The notes beneath the pieces were generated by a model. The model made no database searches and was not told where the DNA came from. It was given only the letters and a program-made list of their open reading frames with translations. A DNA stretch of 5,020 nucleotides from a bacterium (GTDB lineage Bacteria; UBP14; UBA6098; B30-G16), in assembly GCA_027064665.1 (NCBI GenBank), contig JAMOPH010000428.1, positions 1-5,020 on the forward strand, read 5' to 3'. This document shows, in pieces, positions 1 to 4,980 of this stretch; position 1 is the stretch's first letter, and each line of letters begins with the position of its first letter. A program made the position numbers and the translations under genes.

Positions 1-35
1 CTGAAAGAAATTTCGCAATGTTTTCTTTTTAGGGC

Positions 36-1031
36 GTGAGGGAACTGAAGGGCAAAAAATATGATATAGTCCTGCTCTATTCCGGCGGACTGGACAGCAT
101 TCTCGCCGGCGTGATTTTAGCCCGGCAGGGGCTGAAAGTTCTCGCCGTCAAATTTATCCATCCTTTCGGGAAGGGCGTGTGGCAGCCGCAGGAGAAATTT
201 TATTCCTCGCCCCACGGGTTTGACATATACGAGGTTCCGCTGGGGCAGGATTATCTTGAGGTAATCAAAAATCCCCGGCACGGCTACGGCTCCAACGCCA
301 ACCCCTGTCTTGACTGCAAAATCTACTTTATGAAAAAGGCGAAGGAAATTGCAGAGCAGGTTGGAGCCCGGGGGCTTGCCACCGGCGAGGTTTTAGGACA
401 GCGTCCGTTCTCCCAGCGGCGAAGCGCTATGCGCCTGATTGAAAAGGAAGCCGGGGTTGAGGGCAAAGTCGTCCGTCCGCTGTGCGCAAAACTGCTCCCG
501 CCATCACAGTTGGAAACCGAGGGCACAGTTGACAGGGAAAAACTTTACGCAATCCGCGGCAGAGGGCGAAAAATTCAGATGAAACTGGCGGAGGAGTTCG
601 GGATAAAGGACTATCCTCCGCCGGCGGGAGGATGTCTTCTCACCGACCCCGGATACGCCCGCAGGTTCTTTGATGCCCGTGAACACGGCGAACTTGACCT
701 TGAGATGACCCAACTGCTCAAAATCGGGCGGCACTTCAGAATCAACGGACACAAACTCATCGTCGGGCGAAACCAACACGAAAACGAACTTCTGGAAAAA
801 TTTTTCAACCAGTGGTGGATTCTGCTTGAGCCCAAAGATATCAAAGGTCCATCAGCACTTCTTATCATAGAAGCCGACCAGGAGACCATAGAACTTGGCG
901 CAAAAATAATCGCCCGATACTGCCGCACCGAAGAACCCATCAGTGTGGAGGCAAAATTCCCCGAGGGCAAAACCCTGACGCTTGAAGCGTCTCCCCTTCC
1001 CCCCGAAGAGGTTGAAAAGTGGACCATCTGA
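36..1031 (+). CDS. PP-loop tRNA sulfurtransferase-like protein (ThiI/MnmA-like) with C-terminal NFACT-like RNA-binding segment
   Basis: A 331-residue protein that probably activates a tRNA uridine with ATP for sulfur transfer in the cytoplasm; the exact target base (U8 or U34) cannot be told. Seen: the PP-loop SGGLDS at residues 16-21 after a beta strand; a CLDC pair (Cys91, Cys94) followed by a helix and an ATGEVLGQRP segment (115-123), resembling the NPCxxC...ATGH region of MnmA; and Cys200 in AGGCLLTD, possibly the second catalytic cysteine by analogy with MnmA. Residues about 225-280 (GHKLIVGRNQHEN and following) resemble the NFACT-R/DUF814 RNA-binding module. It has no THUMP or rhodanese domain, unlike classical ThiI. 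The GTG start is the first possible one: an in-frame TAG lies at 30-32, and no well-spaced Shine-Dalgarno is visible. The TGA stop is one base from the repeat block. QueC-like enzymes share the PP-loop but not the NFACT tail. Family call confident, substrate inferred. Confidence 0.85.
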   Translation: MRELKGKKYDIVLLYSGGLDSILAGVILARQGLKVLAVKFIHPFGKGVWQPQEKFYSSPHGFDIYEVPLGQDYLEVIKNPRHGYGSNANPCLDCKIYFMKKAKEIAEQVGARGLATGEVLGQRPFSQRRSAMRLIEKEAGVEGKVVRPLCAKLLPPSQLETEGTVDREKLYAIRGRGRKIQMKLAEEFGIKDYPPPAGGCLLTDPGYARRFFDAREHGELDLEMTQLLKIGRHFRINGHKLIVGRNQHENELLEKFFNQWWILLEPKDIKGPSALLIIEADQETIELGAKIIARYCRTEEPISVEAKFPEGKTLTLEASPLPPEEVEKWTI

Positions 1032-1032
1032 C

Positions 1033-1071
1033 GCGGGGGCAACCCTTTTTGAAAAAAGGGCTTTCCCCCGC
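1033..1071. repeat. terminal hairpin 1 of the composite element
   Basis: GCGGGGG (1033-1039) pairs with CCCCCGC (1065-1071), and CCCTTTTT (1043-1050) pairs with AAAAAGGG (1053-1060), with a small internal loop (CAA against CTTT) between the two helices. It starts two bases after the TGA of the upstream plus-strand gene, so it would form at the very 3' end of that mRNA and may stabilise or end it. It is not followed by a T-run on the plus strand, so it is not a canonical intrinsic terminator. Confidence 0.75.
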
Positions 1072-1072
1072 A

Positions 1073-1149
1073 CCCCCTTCCTAAAAACTTTGGGGTCGGC
1101 GCTTGAAAATCAAAGATTTTCAAGCGCCGAAAAGTTTTTAGAAAAGGGG
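1073..1149. repeat. long stem-loop A with perfect 16-bp inner arms
   Basis: The inner arms TCGGCGCTTGAAAATC (1096-1111) and GATTTTCAAGCGCCGA (1115-1130) are perfect reverse complements around an AAA loop. The outer arms CTAAAAACTTT (1081-1091) and AAAGTTTTTAG (1131-1141) are also perfectly complementary. They are separated from the inner stem by a GGGG bulge (1092-1095) on the left side only. Pairing continues more loosely between CCCC-TTC on the left and GAAAAGGGG on the right. The structure is nearly strand-symmetric, so it could form in transcripts from either convergent gene. Confidence 0.8.
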
Positions 1150-1161
1150 CGAAGGAAAACC

Positions 1162-1180
1162 GCTATGCCACTTCCATAGC
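1162..1180. repeat. small hairpin between the two long stems
   Basis: GCTATG (1162-1167) and CATAGC (1175-1180) are perfect six-base inverted repeats around a seven-base loop. On its own this could be chance; it is listed because it sits in the linker between two much stronger stem-loops of the same element. Confidence 0.45.
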
Positions 1181-1245
1181 ATTTTGGGATTCCCCCTTTG
1201 GGCTCGCCGAAATCACAGATTTCGGTGAGCCCAAAATCCCAAAAT
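1181..1245. repeat. long stem-loop B with 18-bp inner arms
   Basis: The inner arms run 1197-1214 (TTTGGGCTCGCCGAAATC) and 1218-1235 around an ACA loop. They are complementary except for one G/T position (1206 with 1226), which would be a wobble pair in RNA. The outer arms ATTTTGGGAT (1181-1190) and ATCCCAAAAT (1236-1245) are perfect complements. A left-side bulge TCCCCC (1191-1196) separates the outer and inner stems, the same design as stem-loop A, although the sequences differ. Both are followed by a similar GAAAGGGGC-type string. Confidence 0.8.
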
Positions 1246-1260
1246 TCTTTGGAAAGGGGC

Positions 1261-1299
1261 GCGGGGGAGAACCTTTCTTTTAAGAAAGGTTTCCCCCGC
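1261..1299. repeat. terminal hairpin 2 of the composite element, overlapping the ftsE 3' end
   Basis: GCGGGGG (1261-1267) pairs with CCCCCGC (1293-1299), and ACCTTTCTT (1271-1279) pairs with AAGAAAGGT (1282-1290), with only a bulged G near the junction. It is the inverted counterpart of terminal hairpin 1 and has the same 39-bp length. The ftsE stop codon (1280-1282) lies in its loop region, so ribosomes ending ftsE would run into this hairpin. No T-run follows it on the minus strand, so a role as intrinsic terminator is uncertain. Confidence 0.75.
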
Positions 1300-1975
1300 C
1301 TATGTTCGTCTTTCTATCGCCCACCAGATAGCCGTCCGCAAGTTCCAGCACGCGGAAGCCAAAGCGCTCAACGATTTCCATATCGTGGGTCGCCATAATT
1401 ACTGCGGTGCCCTGGCGGTTTATGTCCAGAAGGAGTTGGATTATCTCGTCGGTGGAGTGCGGGTCAAGGTTGCCGGTGGGCTCGTCGGCTAAAAGCAACA
1501 CCGGAGAATGCACCAGCGCCCGGGCTATCGCAACCCTCTGTTGCTCGCCACCGGAGAGTTCGTTCGGGTAGGATTTCGCCTTGTGCAGCAAGCCCACCAG
1601 CGCCAGAAGTTCGTCGGTGCGGGATTTTATCAGTTTGCGCGGATACCCGCACACCCGCAGGGCAAACGCGACATTCTCCCACGCGGTCATATCCGGCAGA
1701 AGTTTAAAATCCTGAAATATCGCCCCGATTTTGCGGCGCAGAAGCGGGATTTGCTCCTTTTTGATTTTCGTCAGGTCAAAGCCGGCAACACGGATTTGCC
1801 CGCTGTCGGGCTTTTCCTGCGCCAGAAGAAGTTTCAAAAGCGTGGTCTTGCCGGCGCCAGAGGGTCCCACCAGAAACACAAACTCGCCCTCATCCACAGA
1901 AAATGTTATATCCGCCAGCGCAACCCAGCGCTTGCCGTAAACCTTGCCCACATCTTTGAGTTCCACCAGTGCCAT
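1280..1975 (-). CDS. ftsE: cell-division ABC ATPase FtsE
   Basis: A 231-residue ABC ATPase, near the usual FtsE length. In the family, FtsE binds the membrane protein FtsX at the division site and drives peptidoglycan hydrolase activation. Seen: Walker A GPSGAGKT (37-44) preceded by the EFVFLV strand typical of FtsE; Q-loop Gln88; signature LSGGEQQR (140-147); Walker B VLLLADEPTG (159-168); D-loop NLDP (169-172); and the switch His197 in MATHD. These favour FtsE over LolD or MacB, which are the main alternatives. The ATG at 1975 is the first possible start, as an in-frame TAA lies at 1982-1984; no clear Shine-Dalgarno precedes it. It follows lpxD by 88 bases and is the last gene of the minus-strand run. 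No ftsX follows. Residues 226-231 (GGGNLS) and the stop are encoded by the palindromic element, so the native tail was probably altered. Confidence 0.9.
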   Translation of the reverse strand: MALVELKDVGKVYGKRWVALADITFSVDEGEFVFLVGPSGAGKTTLLKLLLAQEKPDSGQIRVAGFDLTKIKKEQIPLLRRKIGAIFQDFKLLPDMTAWENVAFALRVCGYPRKLIKSRTDELLALVGLLHKAKSYPNELSGGEQQRVAIARALVHSPVLLLADEPTGNLDPHSTDEIIQLLLDINRQGTAVIMATHDMEIVERFGFRVLELADGYLVGDRKTNIGGGNLS

Positions 1976-2063
1976 TTTTGATTAAGACGAAACCGCCCCG
2001 CGTGCTATCCGACACAAAAGTTTCGCCGCCCTGTCCAAGATTTCTGCTGTCCTGCGGCGGGTG
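1976..2063 (-). other. lpxD-ftsE intergenic gap
   Basis: These 88 bases carry no recognisable gene. On the minus strand a TTGGACA string lies about 50 bases before the ftsE ATG, but no good -10 hexamer is seen at the right distance, so I do not call a promoter. The only complementary strings are short (such as CCGCC with GGCGG) and do not make a convincing terminator. The stretch just before the ftsE start is AT-rich and has no AGGAGG-like site. Confidence 0.4.
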
Positions 2064-3050
2064 TCAGCGGATTTTTTTGAGCAAATCCGGCAGTTTAGCC
2101 AGCGCCGCCAGTTGCCGGAACATCTCCCGGGCAGGGCGCGCCGGCGACCCCCAAATAACCGCGCCATCGCCGAAGGATTTGTCCACCCCCGACTGCGCGT
2201 AAACCGTGACATCGTTCCCCAACTCCAGATGTCCCGCAAGACCAGCCTGCCCGCCAAGCCTGACGCCATCGCCCAGAACGCAACTTCCCGCAATTCCCGC
2301 CTGCCCTGCGATTGCGCAGTTTCTGCCCATCACCACATTGTGCCCAATCTGGACGAGATTGTCAATTTTCGTGCCGTCGCCGATGATGGTGTCGTCAAGG
2401 GCGCCGCGGTCAATGGTGGTGTTCGCGCCGATTTCAACATCGTCGCCGATAACCACCCGCCCCACCTGCGGAATCTTGTGATAGACGCCGTCGGGCGTGC
2501 GCGAATAGCCGAAACCATCGGCGCCAATAACCGCCCCGGAGTGAATTATCACATTCTTCCCGATAACGCAGTCGTGATATATTACCACCTGCGGGAAAAG
2601 GCGGGTCCCCTCGCCGATAACCACGCCGTCGCCGATATAGCACTGCGCCCCGATGACAACATTATCCCCGATTTGCGCGGCGCCGACCACGGCGAAATCC
2701 TCAATCCGCACATTTTTTCCGATTTTCGCCCGCGGGGAAATGCTTGCCCTCGGCGATATGAACGGCTCGGGTTTTTCGGGCGGGAAAAAGAGTTCCACCA
2801 CGCGGCGGAAATCTTCCAGCGGGTTCTCCGAAAGCACCGCGGCAAACGACCGCTCCGGCGGGACATCTTTCGGCGCAATGACCACAGCGCCCGCGCGGGT
2901 GGTCAGAAGTTGGTCGCGGTATTTCTTGTTGGCGTAGAACGAGATATGCTCCGGTCCCGCCGATTTCAGCGTCGCCGGACCGAGGATTTCTATCCCGCCG
3001 TCGCCGTCGTATTCCAAGCCAAGTTTTTCCGCAAGTTCTGACAGTTTCAT
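2064..3050 (-). CDS. lpxD: UDP-3-O-acylglucosamine N-acyltransferase LpxD
   Basis: A 328-residue acyltransferase that, in the family, moves a 3-hydroxyacyl chain from acyl carrier protein to UDP-3-O-acylglucosamine, the third step of lipid A synthesis, in the cytoplasm. Seen: the N-terminal uridine-binding domain (about 1-100, with LxSAGPEHISFYANKKY near 28-44), then a left-handed beta-helix of hexapeptide repeats (about 100-295, many I/V-G-x-x-x/V steps), then a short C-terminal helix (about 303-328). His237 in QIGHNV matches the catalytic His239 of the E. coli enzyme. GADGFGY (176-182) and the following HKIPQVGRVVIGDDVEIGAN segment (191-210) are typical of LpxD and argue against LpxA. The C-terminal helix is slightly short for the family. 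The ATG overlaps the skp stop as ATGA, implying translational coupling; only a weak GAAGAAG precedes it. fabZ and lpxA, its usual followers, are not here. Confidence 0.95.
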   Translation of the reverse strand: MKLSELAEKLGLEYDGDGGIEILGPATLKSAGPEHISFYANKKYRDQLLTTRAGAVVIAPKDVPPERSFAAVLSENPLEDFRRVVELFFPPEKPEPFISPRASISPRAKIGKNVRIEDFAVVGAAQIGDNVVIGAQCYIGDGVVIGEGTRLFPQVVIYHDCVIGKNVIIHSGAVIGADGFGYSRTPDGVYHKIPQVGRVVIGDDVEIGANTTIDRGALDDTIIGDGTKIDNLVQIGHNVVMGRNCAIAGQAGIAGSCVLGDGVRLGGQAGLAGHLELGNDVTVYAQSGVDKSFGDGAVIWGSPARPAREMFRQLAALAKLPDLLKKIR

Positions 3051-3565
3051 TTTATCTTCTTCAGTTCCTGCAGAAGTTCATCGGTTATATCAAGCGAGGG
3101 GTTTATGTATGCTATTCCGCTGCTCTGGGAGTCAAAAATCACATCAATTCCGTCGCGCTCGGCGATATTTGACAGCGCCCGGGAAATTTTGTCATACAGC
3201 GGCGCAGTCAGTTCTGCGTTCTTCTGCGCGGCAAGCCCATTATCGCCGAAAACTGACGCCAAAAAATCCTGATATTCCTTCTGCTTCTGCGCAATTAGCA
3301 TCTCTTTTTCCTGCTTTTTCTCCTCCGAAAGCAGAAGTTGCTGCCGCTGATACTCCTCCATAAGTTGGTTTATGGTGTCCTCGTATGCCTGCGCCTTTTT
3401 CTGCCATTCGGCGACCTGCTGGTCAAATTTCGCCTGCGCATCTCTCCAGTCATCCCACTCGTTGCGAATCCGCTCGGAGTCAAAGTAGGCGATTTTTATC
3501 TCCCGGGAAAAACCCAGAGTCGCAAGCGCCATCAACACAACCGCCATTAAAATACTTTTCCTCAT
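3047..3565 (-). CDS. skp: OmpH/Skp-family periplasmic chaperone
   Basis: A 172-residue exported protein that in the family holds unfolded outer-membrane proteins in the periplasm as a trimer. Residues 1-20 (MRKSILMAVVLMALATLGFS) form a signal peptide: basic start, hydrophobic core, likely cleavage near GFS/RE. Then comes the conserved IKIAYFDSERI strand (23-33), a long charged coiled coil rich in Gln, Glu and Lys (about 38-128), and a C-terminal strand segment (GIDVIFDSQSSGIAYINPSLDIT, about 139-161), the usual Skp order. An upstream in-frame ATG at 3589 would add eight residues. I choose the ATG at 3565 because AGGAGGT lies seven bases before it and because it starts the signal peptide cleanly. 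It overlaps lpxD by four bases and follows mnmE by 71 bases. bamA, its common upstream neighbour, is absent. The symbol is by family; sequence similarity among Skp proteins is low. Confidence 0.88.
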   Translation of the reverse strand: MRKSILMAVVLMALATLGFSREIKIAYFDSERIRNEWDDWRDAQAKFDQQVAEWQKKAQAYEDTINQLMEEYQRQQLLLSEEKKQEKEMLIAQKQKEYQDFLASVFGDNGLAAQKNAELTAPLYDKISRALSNIAERDGIDVIFDSQSSGIAYINPSLDITDELLQELKKIK

Positions 3566-3636
3566 AATTCCGACCTCCTCAAATTTCAATTTGATTCAAA
3601 ATAGGGAATATCCCGAAAATACAAAGACATTTTTGC
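3566..3636 (-). other. mnmE-skp intergenic region, possible weak promoter or terminator
   Basis: An AT-rich 71-base gap. On the minus strand it contains TTGTAT, then 15 bases, then TATTTT, which could be a poor sigma-70-type promoter for skp-lpxD-ftsE with a short spacer. The spacer includes GGGATATTCCC, a four-pair hairpin followed by TATTTT, which could instead be a weak terminator for mnmE. Neither reading is strong. Confidence 0.25.
3573..3579 (-). promoter_or_regulatory. strong ribosome binding site of skp
   Basis: AGGAGGT on the minus strand, seven bases before the ATG at 3565. It is the only near-perfect Shine-Dalgarno found at a gene start in this window, and it lies inside the alternative eight-codon extension, which decides the start in favour of 3565. 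Confidence 0.85.
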
Positions 3637-3648
3637 CTATTTGCCTAT
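3633..3648 (-). repeat. 8-bp perfect tandem duplication at the mnmE stop
   Basis: On the minus strand ATAGGCAA occurs twice in direct succession. The first copy encodes part of the conserved CIGK tail and the second supplies the TAG stop. It may be a small slippage duplication that set the present stop codon; chance is possible. Confidence 0.5.
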
Positions 3649-4980
3649 GCAGAAATTGTCAAAAATTTCGGCATAAATATCTTTATCGGTCTCGTCAAAT
3701 ATTTTTCCGAGGGCGAGGTCTGCGCCCTCAATGGCGACCTGCGCCACATCCCAGAAATCGTTCTGCAGGGCATCATCCGCCTGCGCCAGATAATCCAGCG
3801 CCTCGCCGACCAGCATCTCAATCCTTATCGGCACGATGACCGCCTGCTCGGGGATATCCACCCACGCAGATTTTATTTTCTCCACCAAATCGTCAAATCC
3901 CTCGCCGGTGAGGGCAGAGATTTTCATCGCATCGGGAAATTTTCGTTCCACTTCTGGCGAGACGCCCAAATCCGCCTTGTTTATCACCACGATGAGGTTT
4001 TCTATTCCTTCTGGCGGCGGTTTCGGCGTCTCCGAGGTGCCGTCAACCACCCACACCACAAGGTCTGCGTCGGCAAGAGTGTTGTGCGCCCGGCGAATAC
4101 CCTCAATCTCCACCGGATGGCTGGCGTCGTGTATTCCGGCGGTGTCCGCCACAACAACGGGGACGCCGTCAATCTCCACGGTCGCCTCAATCACATCACG
4201 GGTTGTCCCCGGATGGGGGCTGACTATCGCACGCTCCGCCCCAACAATCCGGTTGAAAAGCGTTGACTTGCCCACATTCGGCTCGCCGGCGATGGCGACA
4301 TAAACTCCCTCCCGTAGAACCCGTGAGGTTTTTGCCCGGGAAAGAAACTCTTTCAGGTCAGACGAAACCTCACGAATTTGGGTAAGCCACTGCTCCCTCT
4401 GTTTCGGCGAGACCTCATCCTCGGGGAACTCCAGCGCTGCGGAAAACTCCACCAGAAGTTTCCACAGTTTGTCCTTGGCGCTGCGGAGAATTTGATTTTC
4501 CCGCCCCGCTCTTTTGACGGCGACCAGCGCCCGCCGGGTAGGCGCCTCAATCGTCTGGTTCACCAGTTCGGCGTCCGCCAGAGACATTTTCCCGTGCGCC
4601 ACCGCCCGCAGAGTGAACTCCCCCGGCATAGCCATCCTCGCACCGTGCTCAATGCACACCCTTATCACCATATCAACCAGCACCGGATTCCCGTGGACAA
4701 AAAGTTCCACCATATCCTCGCCGGTGTAACTTTTCGGGGCACGATAGACCACCACCACTGCCCGGTCGGAGAAATCGCCAATCGCAAAGTCAATCACCAC
4801 GGCACGATTTGGGGCGATTTGCCGAAAGTCTTTGTTGGGGGCGATTGCCCTCTGGAAGACATCAATTATCCCCTCGCCGGACGCCCTGACTATGGCGATA
4901 GCGGACTTTCCCCGTGGAGTGGCGGGCGCCACTATCGGCTCGCCGGAAAACGCCCGCAGGATGTCGTAACTGCCCGTCAT
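3637..4980 (-). CDS. mnmE: tRNA uridine-5-carboxymethylaminomethyl(34) synthesis GTPase MnmE
   Basis: A 447-residue GTPase, near the usual 450-460. With MnmG it builds the cmnm5 group on wobble U34 of tRNAs, using methylene-tetrahydrofolate. Seen: N-terminal folate-binding domain (about 14-130, with PIVAPATPRGKSAIAIVR and SYTGEDMVE); helical domain (about 130-220 and 375-447); inserted Ras-like G domain with P-loop GEPNVGKS (232-239, Asn235 being the potassium-ligand position), GTTRD (258-262), DTAG (279-282), NKAD (334-337) and SAL (355-357). Glu291 aligns with the catalytic Glu282 of E. coli. The C-terminus CIGK carries the functional cysteine (Cys444). The ATG at 4980 gives about ten extra residues before the homology begins. 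The frame stays open to the window edge, but no other start codon is visible there, and no strong Shine-Dalgarno is seen. Stop is TAG. Probably the first visible gene of the minus-strand run. Confidence 0.95.
   Translation of the reverse strand: MTGSYDILRAFSGEPIVAPATPRGKSAIAIVRASGEGIIDVFQRAIAPNKDFRQIAPNRAVVIDFAIGDFSDRAVVVVYRAPKSYTGEDMVELFVHGNPVLVDMVIRVCIEHGARMAMPGEFTLRAVAHGKMSLADAELVNQTIEAPTRRALVAVKRAGRENQILRSAKDKLWKLLVEFSAALEFPEDEVSPKQREQWLTQIREVSSDLKEFLSRAKTSRVLREGVYVAIAGEPNVGKSTLFNRIVGAERAIVSPHPGTTRDVIEATVEIDGVPVVVADTAGIHDASHPVEIEGIRRAHNTLADADLVVWVVDGTSETPKPPPEGIENLIVVINKADLGVSPEVERKFPDAMKISALTGEGFDDLVEKIKSAWVDIPEQAVIVPIRIEMLVGEALDYLAQADDALQNDFWDVAQVAIEGADLALGKIFDETDKDIYAEIFDNFCIGK

Larger units (their letters stand above)
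1033..1299. repeat. 267-bp composite palindromic element with 63-bp imperfect terminal inverted repeats
   Basis: The block begins one base after the stop codon of the left gene and ends inside the 3' end of ftsE. Both ends start with GCGGGGG read inwards. When 1033-1095 is laid against the reverse complement of 1237-1299 without gaps, I count about 49 of 63 identical positions. Each terminal repeat contains a 39-bp hairpin. Between them lie two long stem-loops (1073-1149 and 1181-1245) and one small one (1162-1180). I see no convincing protein in it; short open frames across it are by-products of the palindromes. No clear target-site duplication flanks it. It could be a non-autonomous MITE/REP-like element, a structured RNA region at a convergent gene end, or both. 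The family is not recognised with certainty. Confidence 0.8.

Noticed and set aside
1033..1071. Canonical Rho-independent terminator
   Set aside because: The stem is strong, but it is followed by a C-rich string rather than a T-run.
1033..1299. CRISPR array
   Set aside because: The repeats are inverted rather than direct, differ in sequence, and there are no regular spacers or cas genes.
982..1398. Two short plus-strand open frames (982-1179 and 1198-1398) across the repeat block
   Set aside because: They run through palindromes and the antisense of ftsE or the end of the left gene, have no recognisable domain, and their composition follows the repeats.
1982..2293. A 103-codon minus-strand frame ending just before ftsE
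   Set aside because: Most of it overlaps lpxD in another frame, and the part in the gap has no protein-like features.
2061..3041. A 326-codon open frame on the plus strand opposite lpxD
   Set aside because: It mirrors lpxD, whose hexapeptide composition leaves the opposite strand open. Its translation shows no recognisable domain, while lpxD is unmistakable.
3566..3589. An eight-residue N-terminal extension of Skp from the ATG at 3589
   Set aside because: The ribosome binding site AGGAGGT lies inside this stretch, and the signal peptide starts properly at 3565.
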